A program made the translations under genes and the position numbers. A DNA stretch of 64,000 nt from Selaginella moellendorffii. Its lineage: Eukaryota; Streptophyta; Lycopodiopsida; Selaginellales; Selaginellaceae. Positions 20,591-31,009 of this stretch are shown piece by piece (the first letter of the stretch is position 1; each line of letters starts with the position of its first letter). The stretch spans positions 2,282,633 to 2,346,632 of the forward strand of contig NW_003314277.1 in the NCBI RefSeq assembly GCF_000143415.4. The letters run 5' to 3'. The notes under the pieces are model-generated. The model was given only the letters and a program-made list of their open reading frames with translations. It was not told the DNA's origin and searched no databases.

Positions 20591-21306
20591 GTTCTAGGCA
20601 TAGTTGCCGGAAAACGTATGAAACTAAAAAAACGTAACGTTTTAAACGCGTTAAAAAACGCCGTTCTAAACTCCCAACGCGTTTGCACTATTTGCAAAAA
20701 GAGACAAAGGTTTCTTTAGGGTTTCTTCAGGGTTCATGTAGTCATGGCAGGAATTGGAGGACGCCACGAATGCTGGAGCTGGAAGCATGTGATACGAGCA
20801 GAGCGGCACTGGACATGTAAGTATTGTCATGAGATTCACACTGGGGGAGCGGAGCGAGTGCGAGCACATCTTGCTGGAGTTCAGGCAAGAGGTGTGAAAA
20901 CATGCAAGGCAATGAGGGAGATCCCTTATGAAGTTCTTAAAAAACCTCGCAGCAGTTTTTCCGATTTCGAGCTAGCAGACCCAGCAGATGCCGATGATGG
21001 GCATCTGCTGCAGCAAGCTGCACAGGGTTCAGGGGGGCAGCAGAATCTATGGTGGCAAGCACAGAGAACTGGTCCAGTGCTGGGACAAGTAGAACAGCGA
21101 AATGGCTTTTTCTTTCATTTGTTTTAGTATGGGTTTTATAAACTTAATATCAGATTAAAGTGTCTTTAGTAAATATTAGTGTTTTCTTAATCATTTTAGG
21201 CTTTAACATGTAAACGTTTGATTGTCCTGAAAAAAACGTTTTAAACAGCATTTAAACATGGACGCATTTGAACGTTTGCATGTCTAGCTGCAACTATGGT
21301 TCTAGG
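20591..21306 (+). mobile_element. hAT-superfamily element, 700 bp, with 8-bp target duplication
   Basis: GTTCTAGG at 20591-20598 is repeated at 21299-21306. Between them the element (20599-21298) begins CATAGTTGC and ends with its inverse GCAACTATG. Subterminal AAACGTTTTAAA motifs occur at both ends. An 8-bp duplication with short inverted repeats is the hAT signature. The element carries only the N-terminal BED zinc finger of a transposase, so it is non-autonomous. Confidence 0.85.
20744..21127 (+). CDS. BED zinc finger N-terminal fragment of an hAT transposase
   Basis: Open frame of 127 aa inside the hAT element. WKHVIRAERHWTCKYCHEIHTGGAERVRAHLAG shows the BED finger pattern (Trp-rich lead, CxxC, then H), followed by GVKTC and REIPYEVL. 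The rest of a normal transposase (about 500 aa, with the DDE and dimerisation regions) is missing. It could act only as a DNA-binding competitor, if expressed. Confidence 0.6.
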   Translation: MAGIGGRHECWSWKHVIRAERHWTCKYCHEIHTGGAERVRAHLAGVQARGVKTCKAMREIPYEVLKKPRSSFSDFELADPADADDGHLLQQAAQGSGGQQNLWWQAQRTGPVLGQVEQRNGFFFHLF

Positions 21307-21600
21307 GAAGCTGATGATTTGAATGAAGCTGCAAGCTTGGATCAGTGGCTGCCAGGCCTTAGAGGGTGCAATCCAAGCTTTGCAACTGGAATCCATGCAA
21401 TGAAGCTTCCAAGGAAGCTCTTGCTGCAGTTTGAAAGGGCGAGTGTTAAGAGGGCTTGGGAGCATCTAGTTTGCTCCACTTGGCTACAGAGTTTCTCTTG
21501 CTTTCAATGCTTGTCCATACCAGCATTCCTATTATCCAGGAAAGGTAAAGAAATGATGAAGTGTTCCAAAATTAATAGTGGCAAGCTTATTTGAGAAATA
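21307..21600 (+). pseudogene. Right half of the gene interrupted by the hAT element
   Basis: In frame with the left half when one copy of the 8-bp duplication is removed: READDLNEAASLDQWLPGL, then CNPSFATGIHAMKLPRKLLL, FERASVKRAWEHLVCSTWL. No family recognised. The frame closes near 21594. Confidence 0.35.
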
Positions 21601-21624
21601 AATATAAACAACAAATTTAAACTA

Positions 21625-23471
21625 TGAGTACATGGAATATGGAAATAAAATATAGAAATGTGCATATCAATTAGCCAAAAAATCCTAGCTTATTTACATG
21701 GTTCGAATTGAAACCAATTTTAATGGCTACCAAAATCTCATTACACTAATATTAGTATACAGTATCATAGTTATACACTTAGACCTCACATCATCCCTTC
21801 TTTTCGGAATGATGGAAGGCTGTTAAAGTTTTTTTTATGGATAGGCCAAAATCTGAAAGAACATCAAGAGGAGGCATCAATGGATTTATAGGTGGTGTTA
21901 GTCATTCTTGATCCCTTTGTAAAAAGTGTTTCAACTATTGCATATACACAATTTTTGCAAAATCAACTTGTTGGACGTCATGCTAAACCTTATAAATTTG
22001 TGGTTTAACTTGCCACAACACCAAATATAGTACTTTCCATTGAGTAAGGAGCCCTTTAGATAAATCACATACCATAAGATTGAGAAAATCAACTAACATC
22101 AGGTCATCCACTTTGTACTTTACAGGTGGACGATGATGGGAGTTATAATGCTATTGTTGTCTCACTTGTACACAACTTAGGTGTTCAGCAAACTTTGCTC
22201 GGCTAAGTGGAAGAATGCTTGTTAAATATTGATCCCACAACATAGCATTATCAACTCATGGACCTTCATTTAAACATTCACCAACAGAACATTGTTGATG
22301 CCAAGGTCTCCACCTAGGAAATAGAACTAATCCAAAAAACACTAACAACTCCAATTAATGTGACCAACTTTATTATATGCCCAATAACAAATATCACAAC
22401 CATGATCTTATCCTTGCCCTTATCCTTAAACTTGGGCAATAATAGCATTAACTTTCATTGAAATAGGATTATCTCCCACATATTGTGAAGGTAAAGGATG
22501 TGTAGTAAAAAGTGGAAAAGACAATGTCTTATAACGTTGTGTTGCCAAGTGAAGAGCATAATCAAGGGTGGTTGGAGCAAGTGCATTCATAAGTTCTATA
22601 AAATTTTAACGAAATGCTAACTATTCTCAATTTGATTCATTTCGATATATTTAACTTCACATGAAGTAAAAAGCTTTAGAACCAAATGCCAAATTGCATC
22701 ACAAACTCAAATGGCCCTTGATAAAAAGGATGCAATTGTTAAAAGGCACTGTCACAATTGTCAGCATGTCCAAATATTTATTTGAAGACATTTTGGAAAA
22801 TGCTTCAATCCTCACGAGTGGCTGCGCTTAAACCATTATACCATTGAAACACTATCCCTTGGAGACACATGGGAAATTCACACAAACATTGAGTATCATC
22901 CCAAGAATAATATGTGGCAATCATCATGAAGTGATCAAACCAATGGTATACATTATCCCTAATATTCCCATGGAAGAACTCCAGTTGGACTTGAGGATTG
23001 GCAATAAGAGTATGAGGAGCTGTACCATGCGTCGTGAATGTTACTATCAATTGAGTTTGATTGTTCAATTACAATTGCATAATATCAAACAATTACAACA
23101 ACTACTGCTCGAGTCAAAAGAGGAGGAAACTACTACTTTACAATAAAGATGAATGAAAAGGAAAGAGTAGAAAAGAAGAAGGTGAAAAAAGCTATAAAAA
23201 AAAAAGAGATCTCAACAATACAAAAGCTAAATCTAAAGTAGAATCCTAAATTCAAATACTCCTCAAGGATAATTAAAGTTACCCTTTATCTCCACTAATG
23301 AGAATGCATAGAATATAGAAATAGAATATAAAAATGTGCATATCAATTAACACAAAACCCCTAATTTATATATAGGAGCGAAAGGTTTAGATTGAAACCA
23401 ATCTGATAGTTATTAAAATTCTACTACGCTAATATTAATATATGGCATCATAGTCGTACACTTGGACCTCA
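21625..23471 (-). mobile_element. Decayed Ty3/gypsy-type LTR element A (minus strand)
   Basis: Terminal repeats at about 21625-21788 and 23299-23471 share the order TGAG..GCATGGAATATAG, AAAATGTGCATAT.AATTA and ..TTGGACCTCA. A purine-rich tract on the minus strand abuts the left repeat, so the element points leftward. At 23068-22805 the minus strand encodes a gag core (FHGNIRDNVYHWFDHFMMIA..WDD, then LQGIVFQWYNGLS). The pol region is largely lost. It is the same family as element B. Confidence 0.65.
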
Positions 23472-23725
23472 TAAAAATATTTTTAATCTATTTTAATAAA
23501 AATGCTTTCCTCTTTAAATCTAATAGAATTTTGACAATATTTTTATTTTAGATATTATGCTCATATTAAGAAAGTTTCTCCATGCTTCTTTCTGGATAGT
23601 ATTTAGGATCTCACCAAAATAGGTGAAAATGATAGTCTTAATTAGGACCACCATTCACTAGCTCCATGTGCACTATGTTTGAATTTTTGGTGGACGAAAC
23701 CAAACATTAGATGCTTACATTGTGC
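23472..23725. other. Upstream region of the Hint gene
   Basis: AT-rich. Nothing is recognised before the TATA box. Confidence 0.3.
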
Positions 23726-23732
23726 TATAAAA
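23726..23732 (+). promoter_or_regulatory. TATA box of the Hint gene
   Basis: TATAAAA lies 74 bp upstream of the ATG at 23800, a normal plant spacing. Confidence 0.65.
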
Positions 23733-23799
23733 TGGCTTGCTCTAGAGTGTTAGCAAGCAGCAGTTTTGGGCTAGCTAGATATATCATAATTCTGTTCTA

Positions 23800-24817
23800 A
23801 TGGCTTATACCAATGCTCTAATCTTCCTGACTTCTTTCATTGCCTTTGCTGCAAGCATTGCAGTGGCACAAACTTCAGCCCCTCCCACTCCACCCCCTGC
23901 CTCCCCTCCCGCTCCAGCCACTCCTCCAGGCACTGCACCCCCTCCAGGCACTCCCCCTCCCACTCCAGCAGCTCCTCCTCCAGGCACTCGACCCCCTCCA
24001 CCCCTTCCAAAGGCAGGATGCTTCCCAGGTAGGGTTCATGTGAATTCACTTTTTGTCTTACAATTTTCAAGCTATTATAGGAGATGCAACTGTTCAGATG
24101 TATAATGGAGAAATTAAGTTCGTGAGGGAGCTTAATGTCGGAGACAAGGTTGAATACTTTCACATAAATTTACAAATCTTGTCCAAGTATAACTTTTCCA
24201 CAGGTTGCAGTAGGCAAGAATATCTATTCAGATGTGTATGCATTCGGCCACAAGGATGCTGATGTCATCTCCAAGTTTTTCCAAGTGCATAGCGCTTCAA
24301 ACATGTTGGAACTCACTGCAGGCCACTTTGTTCCCATTGCTGTCAATGGGAAGCTCGTGTACAAGAGAGCCGAGGACCTCAAGGTTGGAGATTCCCTGTG
24401 GGAATCATCTAAAATCACTGGTAAGGAAAGCAAAAAGCATATATATTGGTGGGATGTTTCTAACAATTCTGCGCTACTTCTCCAGAAATCTCAAAGGTTG
24501 AGAAGCTAGGCCTCTACAACCCACTCACTCTCTCTGGCAGTATCATGGTGAACAATGTTCTAGCATCCACTCACAGCGAGTGGTTCTTAGACTCCATCTT
24601 TGATGCTGTCGGTGCAACCGAGTACCTGCCATACGCATACCAGGCCGTGCTTGCTCCAGTTCGCGCCATCTACAACATCGTGGGCAAGGAAATTTATGCA
24701 AAGGGCTATGCTGCCATCGATTCCTTCACCAACATTGCTGAGTTTGGAACGAAGTATGGAGGAAGCGTTGCTCTCGCCCTTGGAATTGCTGGTCTTGTGC
24801 TGGCCTCCAAGGTGTAA
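23800..24817 (+). CDS. Secreted proline-rich protein with C-terminal Hedgehog/intein (Hint) domain
   Basis: Exons 23800-24028, 24081-24148, 24204-24420 and 24486-24817 (GT-AG introns of 52, 55 and 65 bp) give 281 aa. Residues 1-24 form a signal peptide (ALIFLTSFIAFAASIAVA). Residues 25-72 are an extensin/arabinogalactan-like Pro/Ala/Thr linker. From C74 the Hint module begins: CFPGDATV, an RELNVGD turn (92-98), VYAFGHK (110-116), ELTAGHF with the Thr-x-x-His pair T137/H140, AEDLKVGD (155-162), and YNPLTLSGSIMVNNVLAST (182-200). Hint modules shift a peptide bond to the side chain of the first Cys and then cleave or ligate. The tail ends in a hydrophobic stretch (SVALALGIAGLVLAS), possibly a membrane or GPI-type anchor. 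H115 stands where Drosophila Hedgehog has the Asp needed for cholesterol transfer, and Thr replaces the late Cys. Domain call firm; function inferred. Confidence 0.88.
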
Positions 24818-25463
24818 ACAATTTTGGCAAGAATAAAATTTGGAAATACATACAAACGTACAGTGCACAGACAATTATTGGGTACCTCTCACACCACCAG
24901 TAGACCAAATGTCCACTACACCGCGTTTGTTTTGTTTTGCTAACATAACTAAAACACTAAAGTTGGCATTTTATAGACATTGGCCAATTTAAATAAATTT
25001 ATTATGATATTCTTTGAATTTTAGGCATTTATAATGATTAAGGAAAATATTATCATTTTATTATTATTACGGGGTTATAGGAGCTGGATAATGGTAATCT
25101 GCCCTAGCCTCACTCCACTTAATCAGTCTTCTCTTGAGTTCCAGTCCCGAAATTCCTCCTGAAATTCATAAACTTTTAGTGGCACTATCACTTAGTAGTA
25201 TCAAAAGGATGTTGATTAATCTAGTGGGCCATTTGAAGCTATTAGGTTTAAAATATATGTTTTAATTTACTTCCACCTCCAGCACATATAGTATATTTAA
25301 AAACCAGATTTTTTAAAGAAAACTAAAATTGTTGTGCATCTTATTTAACTAAATATTATTTATTATTACTTATCTCCTATTTTAGTGTTATTCCTGTTTT
25401 GGTATATATTGTACTTTATATCTATAGTTCCTTCTATTTTTTTAATACTTGATTTAAGTATTG
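24818..25463. other. 3' flank of the Hint gene
   Basis: A possible polyadenylation signal AATAAAA is at 24833. The rest is AT-rich with no gene or element boundary. Confidence 0.4.
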
Positions 25464-26722
25464 TGAGTGCATGGAATATAGAAATGAAATACAAAAATGT
25501 GCATATTAATTAGCCTAAAAACCATAGCTTATATATAGAAGTTAATGGTTCGAATTAAAACCAAATTGACAACTACTAAAATCCCACTAAACTAATATTA
25601 ATATATAGCATTGTAGCCTACATTTGGACTTCACATCCATCATAGCAATACATTTAAACCTCATATCATCCCCTCCTCTCAGAATGATGGAAGATTGTCA
25701 AAGTTTTCTCATGGATGGGTCGAGATCTAAAAAAACATCAAGAGGAGACATTGGTAGATCTATGAGTGATGCCAATTTTCCTTGATCTCTTTGTATGAAG
25801 TGTTTTAGCCACTGCATATATATAATTTCTAGATAATTAACTTGCTAGACATCATGCCAAACCTTATAAACTTGCATTTCAACTTGCTATAACACTTAAT
25901 ACAGTCCTTTCCACTAAGCAAAGAGCCCTTTAGATAAACCATATATTATAAAATTAGGAAAACAGATTAACACTAAGTCATCCACTTTGCATTTTATAGA
26001 TGGACGATGATGGGAGTTGTAGTGCCGTTATTGTCCCACTTGTATACGGCATAGATGTTTGGTAGACTTTGCTCAAACAAGTGGAAGAATGCTTGTTAAA
26101 TACTGATCCCATGACTTAATATCAACAATTCATGGTAATTGCGAAGGTAAACCTAATTCCATTGGTAGTATTAGATCATGATCATATAAGAGTTTATATA
26201 GTGAAACATTAACAGAATTCTACCCCTTTATGACATATGCATAATAAAGAGATGGAAAATAACCATCTTAATCCAAATGCTGAAAGTTCATATACTTCAT
26301 GATCATCTTTTTAAAAGTTCAAAAAAACTATTTTACTAAACCGTTTAATTGTGTTTTTTAATTGTAACTACATAGTATCAAGTAATTGCACCAATTGGTG
26401 CTTCACAATCAACAGAGGAGGAGGCTACTGCTCTACCATAAAAATGAACAAAAAGGAAAGAGCAATAAAGAAGAAGGTGAGAAAAGCTATAAGAAAAAGA
26501 AGATTTAAATAATACAAGAGTTAAATTTAAACTAAAACCCCAAATCCTAGCACTCCTCAAAGATAATAAAATTGCCCTTCATCTCCACCAATGTTAGTGT
26601 ATAGAATATAGAAATGTGAATATTAATTAACTTAGCTTATATATAAAAGCAAGTGATCTGAATTAAAATCAATCTAACTACCAAGATCCCACTACACTAA
26701 TATGCTGTATACTTGGATCTCA
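25464..26722 (-). mobile_element. Decayed LTR element B, same family as element A (minus strand)
   Basis: The left repeat starts near 25464 (TGAGTGCATGGAATATAG) and ends by about 25662. The right repeat is about 26590-26722. The internal start matches element A (AACATCAAGAGGAG, then TCTTTGTA and AACTTGCTAGACATCATGCCAAACC). The minus strand shows a purine tract (GAGAGGAGGGGATGA) next to the left repeat. The internal region is short, with no usable gag or pol frame. Confidence 0.6.
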
Positions 26723-27883
26723 TAGTATTAGTGTTATAGTTTATATATCATTTTTATTTGTTAATCTATAATTTAAAGAGAGTTCTAACCTTTAAAAAAT
26801 AAACTTTAGAATTCCCAAATTAAATTTAATTTGGTGCCAAAACAAAACAATCAAGCTGCTTCCAACTTTACTCCTGCAGATCTTATGAAAGTACAATCCA
26901 CAATCTTACATGATGCTTTCTCATGATTTGTGACACAGACAAGCCACAAAAGAGACTATAAGAGACTATACCTGTGAAAAAAATTTCAACACCACCTTCA
27001 TTATACAGTAGACACTTTCATCACATTCACCTTGAGATTTTTGTGTTGTTTCCGTGACACTCAGTGCGTCCTCTCCTGCAATGCATGAATGAGCCTCAGG
27101 ATTGTCACAATCCCGTTGGTGAAGTACTTGAACAGTGACTAGACTTTGCTGATGAGTTTCAAGCTACCACCTTTCCTAGCTTGTGCAGTGCAGGGAAGAA
27201 AGACTATATCTCGAGCGAGATCCCTCTTCTTGTTCATGGAAAGGAGAGGATTTTCATTCAAATGAAAGCACCTAGAGTTTCATGTCATCCTCTCGTCCTC
27301 AACTCACAAAAAGAACTTAGAAGTGTCAGTTAAAGAATTTTAAATTTTAAACTGTTTTCACATGTGATTGGTTTCCTAGCCCCAGGAAAACACCAAATTC
27401 CATGGTGAGGATATAGTCTCGTGAAACTTATGCTTGTTGCTTATGCACAAGCTCAAAAAGCTCTCGAGGTCATTGCTCTCATGCCATGGACAAGATCACA
27501 CAGGCTCTAACTTCATGGGGCAGGGCAGCATGAAATCCTTCCAGCCGCTAAAAGAACAAGAACATGAAGATTATACAGAAAAGGTAATAGAAGATCTATA
27601 GATGAAACAAACAAGCGTAACAAAAATAATTAAATAAGAAGTGGATTGTCTGATTTTGATCAACGTGTTCCACAAAAACTGACAACATGAATCTACACAA
27701 GCTAAATTCTATGTGACACTGAATCCTAGTGATTGAAAGAAAAACAGTGCATTGCGGCCAAAGCATGAGATTTTCCAACAATTACTAATATTCTAAGAAT
27801 ATTCTCAAAACAGAAGAATGTAGAGGTTTTAAATGCTAGAAAATTTAGGGCACTCTATCTTAGGGTTCTTGACAGGGGAAGAA
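26723..27883. other. Intergenic, upstream of PRP6
   Basis: AT-rich to 27830. No gene is recognised. An in-frame upstream ATG at 27833 would add 17 residues to PRP6. Confidence 0.4.
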
Positions 27884-30784
27884 ATGCAAGCCCCAGTGCA
27901 GCCGAGGAGCGGCCGCTTGGATTTCCTCAACGCCAAGCCGCCGCCCAACTATGTGGCCGGATTGGGGCGCGGCGCCACCGGATTCACCACTCGATCCGAC
28001 ATCGGCCCCGCCAGGGCAGCGCCGGATCTCCCCGACAGGTCGGCCACCGCCATTGGCGGCGCTCCAGGGCCGGGCGGCGGCGCCGGGCGCGGCAGAGGCA
28101 AGGCGCCACCTCTTGGCGGAGGAGCGGCGGCAGCGGCGGCGGAAGACGACGACGACGATGCCGACGACAAGGGCTACGATGAGAACCAGAAATTCGATGA
28201 ATTCGAGGGCAACGATGTGGGGCTCTTCGCGACGGGTGAGTATGACGAGGACGACAAGGAGGCCGACCAGATATGGGAGAGCGTGGACAAGAGGATGGAT
28301 TCGCGGCGCAAGGACCGGCGGGAGGCGCGGCTCAAGCTGGTGATCGAGCAGTACCGAGCTTCCAATCCCAAGATCACGGAGCAGTTCGCGGACGTGAAGA
28401 GGACGCTGCTGGATCTTCCGGCGGAGGAGTGGGAAAACATCCCCGAGGTTGGCGACTACTCTTCCAGGAACAAGAAGAGGCGGTTTGAGAGCTTTGTGCC
28501 CGCGCCGGACACGCTGCTGGAAAAGGCTCGGCAGGAGAAGGAGCACGTCACTGCGCTGGATCCTCGCAGCCGCGCCGCCGCTGGAGTTGGCGGCGCTGCT
28601 ACTGCCGGCGGCGCGGAGACACCGTGGTCGCAGACGCCGGTGACGGATCTTACCGCGGTCGGGGAGGGGCGGGGGACTGTTCTGTCGCTCAAGCTGGATC
28701 GGCTGTCCGACTCGGTGAGTGGGCTCACGGTGGTGGATCCGAAAGGATACCTCACCGATCTCAAGAGTATGAAGATCACGAGCGACGCCGAGATCTCCGA
28801 TATCAAGAAGGCGAGGTTGCTGCTCAAGTCGGTGATCCAGACCAATCCAAAGCATGCTCCCGGGTGGATCGCGGCCGCGCGGCTGGAAGAGGTGGCGGGG
28901 AAGATCGCTGCTGCGAGGAGTTTCATCCAGAAGGGATGCGAGGAGTGTCCCAAGAACGAGGACGTCTGGCTCGAGGCCTGCCGGCTGGCCAGCGGCGATG
29001 CGGCCAAAAAAGTGATCGCCATGGCGGTGAAGTCCATCCCGACGTCCGTGAAGCTGTGGATGGCGGCTGCGCGGCTCGAGGTGGAAAACGCCGCCAAGAG
29101 CCGTGTTCTTCGCAAGGGACTCGAGTTTATACCCGACTCGGTCCGGCTGTGGAAGGCGGTGGTGGAGCTGGCGAACGAGGACGAAGCGAGGATCTTACTG
29201 GCTCGCGCTACCGAGTGCTGCCGTCTCCACGTCGAGCTCTGGCTAGCGCTTGCGCGGCTGGAAACTTACGACAAGGCGAGGGTGGTGCTCAACCGAGCTC
29301 GCGAGGCGCTGCCAACGGAGCCAACAATCTGGATCGCTGCGGCGAAGCTGGAGGAGGCACAGGGGAACGTTTCGCGCGTGGAAGGCATCATCGACCGCGC
29401 GATACGATCTCTCCAGCGGGTCGGGGTGGTGATCGACCGCGAGTTTTGGATGAAGGAGGCGGAGGCGGCGGAGAGGGCCGGGTCGGCGGCGACGTGCGTG
29501 GCGATCGTGAGGAGCACCATCGGGATCGGTGTGGAGGAGGAGGACAAGAAGCGGACGTGGGTGGCGGACGCGGACGAGTGCCGGAAGCGGGGCTCGATCG
29601 AGACGGCGAGAGCTATCTACGCTCATGCTCTGGCTGCGTTTCCCGGGAAGAAGAGCATCTGGGTGAAGGCGGCGCAGCTTGAAAAGAGCCACGGAACGAG
29701 AGAATCGCTCGACTCGCTGCTGAAGCGAGCGGTGGGGTACTGTCCACAAGCGGAGGTCCTGTGGCTCATGGGAGCCAAGGAGAAGTGGCTAGCCGGGGAC
29801 GTGGAGGGCGCTCGGGAGATCCTCACTGCCGCCTACGTCGCGATTCCAAACTCGGAGGAGATATGGCTGGCGGCGTTCAAGCTCGAGTTTGAGAACCGGG
29901 AGCCGGAGAGAGCCAAGATCCTCCTGGCCAAGGCCAGGGACCGCGGATGCTCGGAGAGGGTGTGGATGAAGTCGGCGATCGTGGAACGAGAGCTGGGAAA
30001 GGTGGCGGAGGAGAGGAAGCTGCTCGAGGACGGGCTCAAGCTCTACCCGAGCTTCCACAAGCTGTGGCTGATGCTCGGCCAGCTCGAGGAGAGAGTTGGC
30101 AACTTTGAGGCGGCGAGGAGCGTGTACGAGAGAGCGCTGGAGAAATGCCCGGCTAGTACTCCGCTGTGGCTCTCGGCTGCGCAGCTGGAAGAGAAAGTCG
30201 GGGGGATCAGCAGGGCAAGAGCGATGCTGACGACGGCGAGGCTCAAGAACAGGGAGAACCCGGAGCTGTGGCTGGCGGCGATCCGGGCGGAGACGAGGGC
30301 CGGGAACTGGAAGGAGGCGGACGCGCTCATGGCGAAGGCGCTCCAGGAGTGCCGGCAGAGCGGGCTGCTGTGGGCCGCGAATGTGGAGATGGTGCCGCGG
30401 GCGCAGAGGAAGACCAAGAGCTTCGACGCGATCAAGAACAGCGAGCAGGATCCATACGTGATCGCGGCGGTGGGGAAGTTTTTCTGGCAGGACAGGAAGG
30501 TGGAGAAGGCGAGGAACTGGATGAACAGGGCGGTGACGTTTGCTCCGGACGTGGGGGATTTCTGGGCGCTGCTGTACAAGTTTGAGCAGCAGCACGGGAG
30601 CGAGGCGCAGCTCCAGGAGGTGGTGGAGAGGTGCAAGGCGGCGGAGCCCAAGCACGGGGAGAGGTGGATCCGGGTGTCCAAGGCGGTGGAGAATGCGCAC
30701 CAGACGACGGAGTTTATATTGAAGAAGGTGGTGGCGGGGTTTGGGAAGGACGAGGGGATTGTCATGACGGCTTGCAGGCCCTAG
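27884..30784 (+). CDS. PRP6: Pre-mRNA splicing factor PRP6 / STA1 (U4/U6-U5 tri-snRNP), intronless
   Basis: Nuclear scaffold that bridges U5 with U4/U6 snRNPs; plant STA1 is needed for stress-dependent splicing. From ATG 27884 it gives 966 aa. The PRP1_N domain has PPPNYVAGLGRGATGFTTRSDIGPAR (about 20-45), a Gly/Ala- and acidic-rich segment, and DRRKDRREARL (about 145). A long array of HAT/TPR repeats fills residues about 300-950, each with the W-x(2)-A-A/A-x-L-E pattern (APGWIAAARLEE, VKLWMAAARLE, ESIWVKAAQLE and so on). An upstream in-frame ATG (27833) exists, but homology starts at MQAPVQPR. Arabidopsis STA1 has an N-terminal ubiquitin-like part not seen here. The single exon and GC-rich codons contrast with the AT-rich surroundings. 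Confidence 0.95.
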   Translation: MQAPVQPRSGRLDFLNAKPPPNYVAGLGRGATGFTTRSDIGPARAAPDLPDRSATAIGGAPGPGGGAGRGRGKAPPLGGGAAAAAAEDDDDDADDKGYDENQKFDEFEGNDVGLFATGEYDEDDKEADQIWESVDKRMDSRRKDRREARLKLVIEQYRASNPKITEQFADVKRTLLDLPAEEWENIPEVGDYSSRNKKRRFESFVPAPDTLLEKARQEKEHVTALDPRSRAAAGVGGAATAGGAETPWSQTPVTDLTAVGEGRGTVLSLKLDRLSDSVSGLTVVDPKGYLTDLKSMKITSDAEISDIKKARLLLKSVIQTNPKHAPGWIAAARLEEVAGKIAAARSFIQKGCEECPKNEDVWLEACRLASGDAAKKVIAMAVKSIPTSVKLWMAAARLEVENAAKSRVLRKGLEFIPDSVRLWKAVVELANEDEARILLARATECCRLHVELWLALARLETYDKARVVLNRAREALPTEPTIWIAAAKLEEAQGNVSRVEGIIDRAIRSLQRVGVVIDREFWMKEAEAAERAGSAATCVAIVRSTIGIGVEEEDKKRTWVADADECRKRGSIETARAIYAHALAAFPGKKSIWVKAAQLEKSHGTRESLDSLLKRAVGYCPQAEVLWLMGAKEKWLAGDVEGAREILTAAYVAIPNSEEIWLAAFKLEFENREPERAKILLAKARDRGCSERVWMKSAIVERELGKVAEERKLLEDGLKLYPSFHKLWLMLGQLEERVGNFEAARSVYERALEKCPASTPLWLSAAQLEEKVGGISRARAMLTTARLKNRENPELWLAAIRAETRAGNWKEADALMAKALQECRQSGLLWAANVEMVPRAQRKTKSFDAIKNSEQDPYVIAAVGKFFWQDRKVEKARNWMNRAVTFAPDVGDFWALLYKFEQQHGSEAQLQEVVERCKAAEPKHGERWIRVSKAVENAHQTTEFILKKVVAGFGKDEGIVMTACRP

Positions 30785-30840
30785 GTGTGTTCTTGTAAAT
30801 TCTTTTTGGTTGTAATTTTATCAAGTACTTTGCCTATTTT

Positions 30841-30920
30841 GTCAGGAATGGGATTCGAACCCATGCCCTTGCGGACTAGTACCTGAAACTAGCTCCTTAG
30901 ACCAGCTCGGCCATCCTGAC
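30841..30920 (-). tRNA. tRNA-Leu (anticodon CAG)
   Basis: The minus strand folds as a class II tRNA: acceptor GTCAGGA pairs with TCCTGAC. The D arm is GGCCGAGCTGGTC. The anticodon stem CTAGT/ACTAG holds loop TTCAGGT (anticodon CAG). A variable arm is present and the T arm is ATGGG-TTCGAAT-CCCAT. No intron, and CCA is not encoded, as expected in nuclei. It lies 56 bp past the PRP6 stop in convergent orientation. Confidence 0.93.
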
Positions 30921-31009
30921 TTAGTAGTCATTGATTATTAAACATATTTTAGCAGTAAGAGAAATGACCCCCAACCCAACACGTTATGCAACTAGATACT
31001 CATAAAAAC

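Noticed and set aside
27860-28855. 331-aa minus-strand ORF across the PRP6 gene, and several others at 28-30.7 kb
   Set aside because: They are antisense shadows of the GC-rich PRP6 coding sequence. Composition is Arg/His/Leu-biased and no domain is seen.
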